Assembly: GCA_051294375.1 (NCBI GenBank)
Contig: CM119264.1
Span: 27,382,430 to 27,446,429, forward strand
Length of the DNA stretch: 64,000 nucleotides
Direction of reading: 5' to 3'
Source: Paraspadella gotoi
Lineage: Eukaryota; Chaetognatha
Shown here: piece after piece, positions 54,766-64,000 of the stretch
How the letters are laid out: each line of letters begins with the position of its first letter
Position numbering within the stretch: the first letter of the stretch is position 1
Notes under the pieces: model-generated
Seen by the model: only the letters and a program-made list of their open reading frames with translations
Databases searched by the model: none
Told to the model about the DNA's origin: nothing
Translations under genes and position numbers: made by a program

Positions 54766-56520
54766 AAAATAAATATAAATAAAATATATTGATTGATTGA
54801 TTTATTTATTTATTTCAATCTTTTTTTATTTATTCATTTAGTCATAATTCACTTAATACGCTTTTCGTAAACCATTGGTGTACATCCGCAATACAATGAC
54901 TGCGATATTTTCGAGCAGACGAATTTACCTTATTTTTCCTTTTTTCGTTCTTCTTCTTCTCTTTATCTTTTTTCGATTCAGCGATATATTTGTCATAATC
55001 TGGATTTCTTTCTCGAGTGGGCACTTTGTAAGTTTGGAGCGAAACGGGATTAATTTGATTTGTCGCTTTAGTTTAGCAACAAAATCCTCGTTTTGCTTTT
55101 TTTTTGCTTTTTTTCGCTTTATTTCCGTTGAAAAACTTGGGACCGTAAATAAAAAAAATTGTTTGATTTAGTGATCGATGGCCTTATGTTTGTTTTGTGT
55201 TAAAAAATTCGGTCGAATTCGATCTTATCGGAAACACACGATAAACACAAATGATTTATGCATTGTAACCAGCAAGAGTGTTATCTTACGAAGGGAAAGA
55301 AAACAGCTGAAATAGCTTATGTATGGTTGTTAAATCACAAAAAGCCATTATGGAAATATAATATAATATTATGGAATAACAACGTCAACAAACAATGTTG
55401 CTACCAAAGAATAAGAATATGAAATCTGTAAATTTGATAAAATTAAAGATTCATATGATATTAAAGAAGACAAAAGAACAATTACCCTGAAAAGTTGTTC
55501 AAAAATGGAATGACGACCATTGAACATAAACATAAATAATGTGATCAAAACGTACAAAAGAACAAACTAAAATGACGAATAAACGAAAAACATTAGGAAA
55601 AAAAAAAGCGTAAAAGGAACGATAAAAAAAATTCCCAGGAAATCAAAGATTGTGACAGTAATAGAAATTATTGTTGATCATGGGGGCGAAGAGAGAGGTG
55701 AAGAGAAGAGAAGAGAAGAGAAGGAGAGATTAGAGAAGTCGAGAGGTGCGGATACTGGAAAAGGCAGAAGGGGAAGCTAATAGGATTTCGAAATCGTGCG
55801 TCGCGAGAATCCGTCTTAATTTGTCCCCTGAGAGAATTCGTTTGAAATCGGGCGCTGATCTCGGACACCTTTCGATTTCGCCAGTAAATTGATCAGTCAC
55901 TCAATTAATTAACCGATGATCCTTTTAATCGATGAACGAATTGGATCAATTAGATCATTTTTAAAATTGATAATTGAGAGAGTCAATGTTACAAAAAAAG
56001 AGACTCTAATCAAATCGAGTCAATAAAATTAATAATATTGATAGAATCATTCAAGTCAATTAGATATAACTCAAATAAGGCAATCAAATATATATATAAA
56101 AAGTTAAGACGATTTAATTGATTGGATGTTTTTTTTTAATTTGAAATAAATAAGTAAAGAATAAATATGACGAACTCAGTCATGAAATACGAGTTAAACT
56201 GTTGGTTCGCGGTTTAAATAAATACATTTTGAAATAATTAATTTTTGTTTCAGGAAATATTCCAAGTCGGAAAACCAAATCGCGAGAATTCTGTTAAACT
56301 TTTGACTGAAGTTTGGAGAAAAATTGTGTCAATTTGAGGGAATTAATTAATTGTGAATTTATGACTTAAACTTGGAAAGTCTAAGGGAAGTGATCTCTTC
56401 CGTAGAGGAGAAGTGATAACGATTTACTATCGTGGGAAAATAAATTTAAGAAAGAGAGAAAGAGAAAAAGGCACCATTTTTAAAGATGATGAAGAGACAG
56501 AAATGATTGTTAAGAGTTAC
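53880..56520. other. AT-rich gene-poor stretch with (AAAT)n
   Basis: No exon was recognised. Very AT-rich at 54040-54320. A long (AAAT)n array occupies about 54662-54768, followed by its complementary TTTATTTATT near 54800, which could fold back. Confidence 0.7.
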
Positions 56521-56522
56521 TG

Positions 56523-56610
56523 ACAGAACGGTTCAATATATGCGGTCCCTGATCTTCGGATCAGGCTGTAACACCGTGTTACAGGTGGGTCAAGAGCCAC
56601 GTCCCTCTGT
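56523..56610. ncRNA. Candidate structured RNA: three contiguous hairpins
   Basis: Hairpin 1 at 56548-56565 is a perfect 7-bp stem with TTCG loop (CCTGATC/GATCAGG). Hairpin 2 at 56566-56584 is a perfect 8-bp stem (CTGTAACA/TGTTACAG) with a 3-base loop and starts at the very next base. Hairpin 3 at 56585-56600 is GTGG/CCAC. ACAGA at 56523 can pair with TCTGT at 56606 to close the unit. A run of six T follows at 56612. I do not recognise the family; strand is undetermined because stems read equally on both. Confidence 0.45.
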
Positions 56611-57185
56611 ATTTTTTAAACTTTCTGTAATTTTACTTAATTTTTAGTTTTTAATAAAATGCTTTCAAAGTTCTTGAGTACCTAATTGAGTTGAACGACA
56701 AAGCTCGTGTTTCAATCGACTCGCGTCAAAAATTACTCTTTTTTTTCAGAACTTTTCGAAGAACCACAATTAATTAAATTAATTGATATAATTTTTTTAA
56801 TGTGGACACATAAAACTTTAATCTAAAAATGGTTTTATCGAAAAAAAAATTTATTCCAAACGAAGCGTTAAAATTGTCTCTTCGAAATTAGTCACAGCCA
56901 ATGATACTAAAAGGCGTTTTGAAGTAAAGAAGAAAAAAAACTTGTTTTCTCGTTCTGCTTAATCCGTGACAAGGTGGTTTTAGAAGGGTCATGTGATTAA
57001 TAACGTGATCGTCATTCGGTCCCAAAGGTGGTCACTCCGCAGGCGATGGTAAACTCCCGTCCCAACTTCCATTTGTCGCCAATAGTTTCAATTTCCATAA
57101 GTAAAGACTCGCGCAGCTCGTGCGATCTAAATCTAAATCTAGACTAAACCTAATGATATAAACTTAATTCGATTGTCAAATGTTG

Positions 57186-57382
57186 TTCCCTCTCATTCAA
57201 TCTCACCCAATTTCATCCAATATCATTCAATCCCATCCAATCTCATCCAAACCCATCCGCTTTTGTCCAACCTTATTCAATCCAATTCAGATAATCTCAT
57301 CCAACCTCAACTAATCTTATACAACCTCATCTAATCTCATCCAACCTCATCTAATCTCATCCAATCTCATCCAATCTCATCC
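57186..57382. repeat. Degenerate 10-bp satellite (TCTCATCCAA)n
   Basis: About twenty copies of TCTCATCCAA with single-base variants (TCTCATCTAA, TCCCATCCAA, TTTCATCCAA). Confidence 0.9.
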
Positions 57383-58231
57383 CACGCATCCTCTCTTTTT
57401 CAACACGCCCCTCCATAAAAAAAAAAGAAAAAAAAAACCGCGCCGTTCCCCAACAATCCACATTCTTTCTCTCTTTCTTTTCTTTCATTATTTTCTTTTT
57501 TCTTTTTATTTTTCTTTTCTTTTTGTCAACTTCGTAGGGATCGATTTCTTTTTTTTTGATGAGTAGATGAGCTTGAAATCCCCGATTGGCTGAGAGATTC
57601 TCTCGTTCGGAATCCAGTTTCTCGTTTTTAAAAATTTAATGGTTCGTCTTTGATATAATCGGTTTCCACACAAAAAGACGCAAAGCAATGATCGAAATTA
57701 AAATCGAGTACGATATTTATAAAGATAATTGTTTTGAAAAAAAGTTAGTAGTACGGAAAAACAGAGTTTTTGCCGTTTAAAAAAAATGTTTTCTTTCGTT
57801 AGAAGACGAAAAAAATGAAAAGAGAGAGAAAAAAGCGAACAAAGTCTTGAGAACGGAATAAGACCGACAGTCGAAACGAATCAACAATGAGAAAAGTAAT
57901 TTACGACCAATTATATACATAGACGATTAATTATCCCTCTTTATAATTTATTTTAGAACTTTTATAAATCATACGTACAACTTTTTTTTATTATCATTGG
58001 TTTAAGAATTTTAAAAAGCTTTAATCTCGTTTAATAAAATATAAAAAAAGTTGATATTTATTTCCGGAAGTGAGAATTTAATTATAGAGTGCAATACACA
58101 TTACACAGTTACACACAATGAGGACCACGGAAATCGGGAGAGGCAGAAGAAATAGTTGACTATTGATATTCGTCACGCTTCGGACTGTAACGGCGTAACA
58201 TCGTTACGCTTGACACGCGAACTCATTCGTT

Positions 58232-58395
58232 TTAAACTTTGTCCCAAAATGGGGCGGAGGACGACACATTTGTCCCTTTGTTGACATTTAGTGTCACCAC
58301 GAGGGCGAATACGAGGACGATGACGCCGATGATGACGACGACGATGATGACGCCGATGATGACGATGACGACGACGGCGGTTCCGTTTCCGCTAT
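58232..58395 (-). CDS. Possible terminal exon: membrane helix and short tail
   Basis: A minus-strand frame reads ENSGNGTA, a 31-residue Val/Ile helix with two IIGVI motifs, then a short polar tail ending PFWDKV and a stop at 58234-58232. It looks like the C-terminus of a type I membrane protein. The helix is written by GTC/ATC repeats, no convincing acceptor or upstream exon was found, and the plus strand is also open, so this may be a satellite rather than a gene. Confidence 0.25.
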
Positions 58396-59850
58396 TTTCT
58401 CGTGTCCCTCAAAGATTGAGGCTTCAAGCGGCCGCCGCAAGAGGCTTATTGTCCTTTTTATTGTTGTCTTGTCCTTACCCTTTTTATTGTCCTTTTAGCG
58501 TGAGTCACGTAAACAAATATTTGAATGACTATCGTTTAGGATCTAGTTGAAAAACTTTTTCATATTTGACGAAAAAAACGGGGAAAAAAATTAACAAATA
58601 AAATAAAAAGATGAAAAATTAAAATGCGAAAAATACGATTGTTTTTCATTGTTATTTTTATCTCTGCTTGTCATGTTTGCTTGCTTGCTTGCCAACGCTT
58701 TCTGAGCCGAAAACGGAAATCGCAGTTTCCTAGTTTCCAAACAAAATTTTTCTCAAACCTGAAAAATTTAGATGAAAAAAAAAATATTCGTCGTAAAATT
58801 TATATCTTCATTCAAAATTTCTCTGTCACTTAAAAATGAAAAGTACGCGTAATATGTCTCAAAAAGAAGAAATGAAAGAAAAACCTGTTCCCTTTACAAT
58901 TTGAAAGAAAGAAACAACTGGAATTTTTTTCTTTTTTACGTGATTTAAAGTTAATATGTGGCCAAAGATGCCGGTGTAGCTTACGTGTTTTTAAATTGAA
59001 ATCAATCGGTGACTCTCTCGACGGTAGAGAAAGAAAGTGAAATTCTTCATAACACTTTTTAAATGTTATGTGAAGGTGCGAAACTCTGGCAGATTTATCA
59101 AGGAATCTCGTGGATTCATCAAAGACTCTTTTGAACAATACAATAAAAGTTATATTTTATTATGACATTTATTATCGATTGATTATTATTTATGTTTCCG
59201 TTTCAGGCCGTTATCATTTCGCAAGTTTCTTTTTTGAACATATTATTAGTTGCTGGTGATAATTATTAATATTTAAAACAATATTAATGTCAGTCTGCGG
59301 CATTTTTCTTTCTGTCAGCCCTTCTGCATATCTGCCTATCTGTCCGTTTAACCAGCAACGTTATCTGCCGTATTTCTCTATCTGTCTCGTAATCCTGCCT
59401 GTCTGTGTGTCTCACGCTTAGTATTTTTTTCCCTGTGGGATGTCTTTGTGCCTCTCCGTCTATTATGCCAGTCTGTCTGTCAATCACTCTCTCTCATTTT
59501 TTCATATCACTCTTTTTTTATCCATTCCTGTTTATAATTTTTCCCCCCTTTGATTTAAATCCCTTGCCTAACGGAGACTGTCGAGTGTCACCAAATGTCC
59601 GGAACAGGATCCCATCTAAGGGAACAGGATCTTGACGGCAAGAAGAGGAACAAGAAGCCCCTTATATTCTCGTGTCTCAATGAATTTTTTTTCAAACCGC
59701 AAAGTGAAACCTGTTCTACGTGTACATACTATTTTTTTTGTAGTTAGTACTTTCTTAATGACTTGAAAAAAAAAATACCAGACGTGACGACAAAGATCCT
59801 GAGAACGTTATGAACTTTTCCTCGCTTTTGATCTGAACGTTTGCCCTTCA

Positions 59851-60055
59851 GGTTCCGAGCCGCCGCCGCCGCCGCCGCCGCTGCCGCCGCCGCCCCCGCC
59901 ACCGATGTCGCCGCCGCCGATATCGCCTCTGGAATTCCTGTGAAGTTCCATCGAAAGCTTCGTTTTTATTGGGACGAAAAATGCGTTCCGCGCTATCGGC
60001 GGCGGCGCTGAGGCGGCGGCGGCGCTGAGGTGGCGACGGCGCCTGCAGCGGGGGA
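59851..60055. repeat. GC-rich (GCC)n/(GGC)n island
   Basis: GCCGCC runs at about 59863-59930 and GGCGGC runs at about 59995-60050 stand out in an AT-rich flank and are inverted relative to each other. Frames read as poly-Ala, poly-Pro (plus) or poly-Gly (minus, starting MELHRNSRGDIGGG). It could be part of an exon or 5' leader; none can be preferred. Confidence 0.6.
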
Positions 60056-60559
60056 TTCCGCTCGATGGGAAAAATTGATTAAGACTTGGACGAAAAGAAC
60101 GAAGGTCCCGAGTTCGATCCTAGGTCTTGAATGAACAAAAATAAATGATATTAAGCCAAAACTGAGTATCGTGGAATAGTATAGTAAAAAAAGGTTATGT
60201 CAAACATTTAGCTAAAGAAGTGCCATGTTTTGTTTCAATGCAATATGCAAAATGGATTTCAGACACGTAATTTTAACGAGACCGGTACTCGTTTCTCATC
60301 TTACAACTGAACAACTTCGACGCATCAATGACAGATTACAATGACAGATGACACATTAATGATGACAAGAACGACAACGACGACGATTTAACAACAACAA
60401 CGACAAACTCTCGCTTCGGAGACTTTATCAAATTAGTGCGACTTTCAAGAAGCAAAAATCTTTTGATCTCCTCAACAAGAGAAAAAAAAAGGAGGGGGGG
60501 AGATACATTTATCGGGTCCCACGTTTTCTCATTTCTCGGCATATCGGAAGAAAAGAAAA

Positions 60560-60830
60560 TCGGTTACGCGATTCCGTTCGGCGACGCTAAAGTCGTTTTC
60601 CTTGCGAAGTGTGAAAAATCGCAACCGCTGAGCCCGAATCCTCGGGCGTTCGTAACGGTCGCGTTAATATAAAATCCGTTACGCTTTTCCGCTCTATTGG
60701 TCCCACGGGCTACTTAATAAGATTAGTTTTGATTTGTTTGAATTTTTTTTTCTCGCGCGCGCGGGCGTTCGCATAACTCGATGGGCGTGGCGGAAGTCAC
60801 GTGATCGCGTCGCCCCTCGGCTGCTGCTGT
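60560..60830 (+). promoter_or_regulatory. CpG-rich promoter-like region
   Basis: CpG-dense block with ATTGGTCCC at about 60698, GGGCGTGGC (GC/KLF-type box) at 60783 and GTCACGTGATC around 60798, then a CTG/TTG run. It precedes the possible first exon at 61313. Target and activity are inferred. Confidence 0.35.
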
Positions 60831-61282
60831 TGTTGTTGTTGTTGTTTTAAACTCCTTTGAGTGGAGGTTTGTTTTGCCGAAACTAAAATAATACAGAAAA
60901 GGAAATTTCGTCAGAATTTTACTAGACTTCGTTTTTTTATCATATATGGATCGTACTTGTAAAATTAATTAATTTCTTATCTTCATCCGTTCCGTTGTGG
61001 TAGCTCCCATTCAAAGTCATTTTCATACTACATATTATGACTTTATTCAATTTCGCGTTGTTAAGCTAACTAACTAGTTAAAAAATTAGACTAATGCCAA
61101 CAAAGCACAAAGCGTGTTAGAAGAAAAGAAAGCGCCAATGCAAGCAGCTTTCTCGCTCGGGGATTTTCCCAATCACACTTCGTTGCACATGGTTATTGTT
61201 GTTGTTGTCGTCGTTGTCGTCGTTGTTTTTCCTTCTCGATATTTCTATATTTTTCTGATATTTTTCCTCTTCCGCGTTAAGA

Positions 61283-61312
<30 letters not shown>

Positions 61313-61313
<1 letters not shown>

Positions 61314-61615
61314 TGGCGAAAGAGAATCCGTATCGCGCCACCATAGCGCCGCCTATTGTCGTCGTCGTCATCGTCGTCGCCACCGAAGTATTAATTTTCG
61401 TCACCGTCGTCGTTATCGTCCCCATAGTCGTCGTCGTCGTCGTCGCGCCCTCTTCCGCCATCCGCTTCGACGTCGTAGGTTTTTTCCGCCAAAGTTGCGC
61501 CAACGCGAAAATTTTCACTTTTTCTCCCTCTCTCTCTTCGATTTTTTTTCCACTCGCTCTCCATCTCTCTCTCTCTTCTATTTTGCCGAAAATAGAAGAA
61601 AATCAAGAAGATAAG
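61313..61615 (+). CDS. Possible first exon of a hydrophobic membrane protein
   Basis: ATG at 61313 opens a frame starting MAKENPYRATIAPP, followed by a long Val/Ile/Thr hydrophobic run, then a moderately hydrophobic part and KIEENQEDK. It ends exactly at a consensus donor AAG|GTAAGT (61616) in phase 0. A CpG promoter-like block lies upstream. Against it: the hydrophobic run is written by GTC/ATC repeats immediately after a (GAC)n run, and other frames are open. No second exon is certain; a short one at about 62849-62900 is possible. Confidence 0.35.
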
Positions 61616-61712
61616 GTAAGTTATAACTTACTCTATAACTTACTTTTAAACGAAGTTCTATGAATCACAGGAAATAAATTTTATTATAATAGTACATAAT
61701 GTAATGTTGATA

Positions 61713-62700
61713 TGAAATTAGTACAACCAATATCAAAAATAATCCATTTATTTAATAAATAAGCTATCTTTCTCCTGACTTTGGACAGGCTATACTAGGG
61801 GGAGACTAACTCTGTAAGGTGGTTAAGAAATTGAATTAAGCACCTGCTCAAACAAAAATTTAGACATTTTTTAAAAAATCTGAATAGACAAATTTTTTTT
61901 ATATTACTCCATACTCTATATATTAATTTTTTAATATTTATTTATAAATAGGAAAGGCTAAAAAATTTTTTTGGATTTTTTTATTTTTAAGATCAGATTC
62001 AGGTAGCTTGCAAAAAGTTGTCTACACAAAGTATAATTCTTTTTTCGATATTTTGATCATAAGTATGTAAAAAATATGAAAAACTATTTATAACCATCAT
62101 CATCATCATTTTTTGATAATTTTATTACTTTTTCTTAATTTTGACCAAGAAAACATAAATATTTTTGAAAGTTGTAGTTAAATTTTTCATTTAACTTTTT
62201 ATGCTCTATCAGAATCCATCAAAAAAAGTTAAGATTGATTTAAAAAAATTTTTATCATTATATAGTAATATTGTAATTTTAATAGCAACAATAAAAGCAT
62301 TAAAATCGAACTTTTTTAATAAATTCTTTTTTTACCTAAAAGTAGACTTCAAGACTAAAGTTTTGAACCCCCGCCCCTATTGAAATTAATTTCATAGTGG
62401 ATTTCTAGCTATACATGTTATTCTTGTTTACATTTATGTAGTATAAAGGTTAGGTGTGGTGTTTTCATACAATTGAAATATTCTTTGAAACATTTTCCCA
62501 CTTCATTTATAGGGAAGTCAGGTACTCTTGGAGTGAATAAAAGAGACTGAGAGTGATTCTTGATTGAAAGCTAGCAGGGACCTGGTTTGTCATTATCTGG
62601 TAAGAATGATGGAGGCCTTAAACCACCAAAGCCTGTCCAAAGTCAGGGGCAAGATAGCTTAATTATTAAATACTTATTTATATTGGTTGTACCAATTTCA
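61713..62700. mobile_element. Foldback transposon family B, full element with about 80-bp terminal inverted repeats
   Basis: The left end TGAAATTAGTACAACCAAT matches the right end read in reverse (TGAAATTGGTACAACCAAT), and similarity continues for about 78 bases to CTGACTTTGGACAGGCT. Both ends are flanked by TA, as in Tc1/mariner-type insertions. The interior is AT-rich with no transposase. The right-hand 190 bases match the partial copies at 33502 and 45041. Confidence 0.75.
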
Positions 62701-63154
62701 TAAATAAATATCCCTCATAATTTTTTAAATACTACATTTCCTAATAGGATATTTCTTCTATTATTCCCACAAAAAGTAACGTTTAAGTCATGGAATTGAA
62801 CAGCCTAAATTCTTAAACGACTTCCCCCACGAATGTTTTTCATAGACGATGAACAGCTGCAAGAATTCCGATATCAAAGACGCGAACGACATAAAAGTCA
62901 GGTCGAATCCGCATCAATTTCCAATCACCATTCGGAATTTTTTTTCCGTGATTTTTCTCCCTCGATGCATATTTAATGTTGAAATGTTCATCGACTGGAG
63001 TTGGGTTATGTAGTTCCGTGTTCTTTTGTTTATTTTTGACGGTCGATTTTGAGCGTCATCTTCCCGCTACGAAGCGGTTGAAACAAAACGAAATCGAAGC
63101 ATGTTCCGTTTGATTCAATTACTAATACTGAGAGAGAAAATAATAAAAATATAC

Positions 63155-63247
63155 CGGCATTTCTAAAGTATAACTAAAAGTAACACAATCCGCCTCTGGG
63201 TCGTCTTGGGTCAATTGCTTGCGCCATGCTTGCATGGCTCCCGAATT
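63155..63247 (-). CDS. Possible internal exon, 31 codons
   Basis: An open block encodes AMQAWRKQLTQDD, then EADCVTFSYTLEMP, between AAAG| and |GTATAT, phase 0 on both sides. The composition is protein-like and GC-richer than its flanks. No adjoining exon was established in the window, and I do not recognise the family. Confidence 0.3.
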
Positions 63248-63559
63248 CTTTGGACTATAAGCCGTAAATAAATCATATTTATTAATAAAAGATCATATGT
63301 ACGTACATCTCAAAAACATTTCACTATTCAAATTTCGTATAGTAATCACATCAGCAGGTACTTTATTGTTATTTTTTTATGCTCCTAATTATCAATGTTG
63401 TTTTAGGAAATGAAACAAAAAGGGAGAAGGCAATTTAATGAGTGGAAAGTCATGTAATAGCATAATATGTTATAACTTATAATTAAATTATCTGACATTG
63501 ATATTACTTTATGAATAATTGAACATCTCAAGCAAAAACTTAATTTATTTCTCAAGGCC

Positions 63560-64000
63560 TCAATTTTATTTTTTATTTTTCCTGTTCTTTATTTTTTTTC
63601 TTTTCCTTTCCTTGATTTTTCTTTCTTCGACTTTCCTTTTCTCTCCTTTCCTTTTTTCTCCCTTTCCCTAATTCTTCTTTTTCCTTCCTTTCTTTTCTTA
63701 TCAATTCATTTCAATTTATTGTCTCATTCTTTCGTTTGTTTCCTTTCTTTTCTTTTCTTTGTTTTCCTTTTTTATCCCTTCCTCTTCTTTTATTCTTTTC
63801 CCTTTTCTTTCATCTCTTAACTGTCCTTTCCTTGCCTTTTCTCTTTTTCTTTTCTTTTCTTTTCTTTTTCTTTCTTTTCTTTTCCTTCATCTTCATTTCA
63901 TTTCATTTCATTTCATTTCATTTCATTCCATTCCATTTCTTTTATTTCCATTTCTTTCCTTTCTTTCCATTTCATTTCATTTCATTTCATTTCATTTCAT
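63560..64000. repeat. Pyrimidine-rich tract ending in (TTTCA)n
   Basis: TTTCC/TTTTC-rich sequence grading into TTTCA pentamers at about 63894-63925 and 63969-64000. It is the same pentamer family as in the acyltransferase intron at 14782. Confidence 0.9.

Noticed and set aside
57012-57098. Minus-strand 28-codon frame MEIETIGDKWKLGREF... ending in TGA
   Set aside because: Protein-like composition, but there is no clear acceptor or neighbouring exon. It could be a terminal exon of an unseen gene.
60095-60130. GAGTTCGATCCTAGG resembling a tRNA T-arm/B box
   Set aside because: No A box, no stems and no terminator; too short to support a tRNA or SINE.
60436-60672. Plus-strand frame of 78 codons in the CpG-rich block
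   Set aside because: No acceptor or donor and it is mostly outside any gene model; better read as promoter-like sequence.

Overview
The window reads as nuclear DNA of an invertebrate animal. Genes are split into many short exons by GT-AG (a few GC-AG) introns. GC-rich exons sit in AT-rich, repeat-loaded non-coding DNA. The gene families are animal ones: an Ig-domain receptor, a C2-MUN-C2 exocytosis protein, a claudin/PMP22-type four-pass protein, a mitochondrial-clan P450, a hedgehog-acyltransferase-like MBOAT and a large EGF/discoidin-like receptor. There are no bacterial operons, CRISPR arrays or intact tRNA/rRNA genes. I cannot name the phylum. All gene models were built by hand from splice sites and reading frame; where I say phases close, every exon junction keeps one frame from start to stop.

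Layout from left to right: (1) 1-3.1 kb, minus strand, exons of an Ig-domain single-pass receptor running off the left edge. (2) 3.8-8.6 kb, no gene, (CT)n arrays and a CCAAT-box cluster. (3) 8.66-13.77 kb, plus, a secreted or GPI-anchored cysteine-rich repeat protein that I cannot assign to a known family. (4) 13.95-17.42 kb, minus, HHAT/GUP1-like membrane acyltransferase, convergent with (3). (5) 20.64-25.51 kb, plus, small EF-hand protein with a Cys cluster. (6) 26.11-27.66 kb, minus, claudin/PMP22-like protein. (7) 29.09-33.07 kb, plus, mitochondrial-type cytochrome P450. (8) 33.94-41.48 kb, minus, Munc13-4/BAIAP3-like protein. (9) 43.06-53.37 kb, minus, a 17-exon receptor-like protein of about 1789 residues with two tandem discoidin-like domains, EGF-like modules, one membrane helix and an unrecognised cytoplasmic part of about 1000 residues. 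(10) 53.4-64 kb, gene-poor: satellites, a hairpin-rich RNA-like element, a foldback transposon and a few possible exons.

Neighbours are not obviously in one pathway, although many products are membrane, secretory or signalling proteins. Repeats are a major component: at least fifteen long (CT)n/(GA)n arrays, pentanucleotide satellites, two families of terminal-inverted-repeat elements (three and four copies), a tRNA-related SINE-like sequence and a retroelement ORF relic. Several repeats touch coding sequence: a microsatellite-bounded partial exon duplication in the P450 gene, a four-fold tandem repeat spanning a splice donor in the Munc13-like gene, and GTC/ATC trinucleotide runs read as valine/isoleucine membrane helices.
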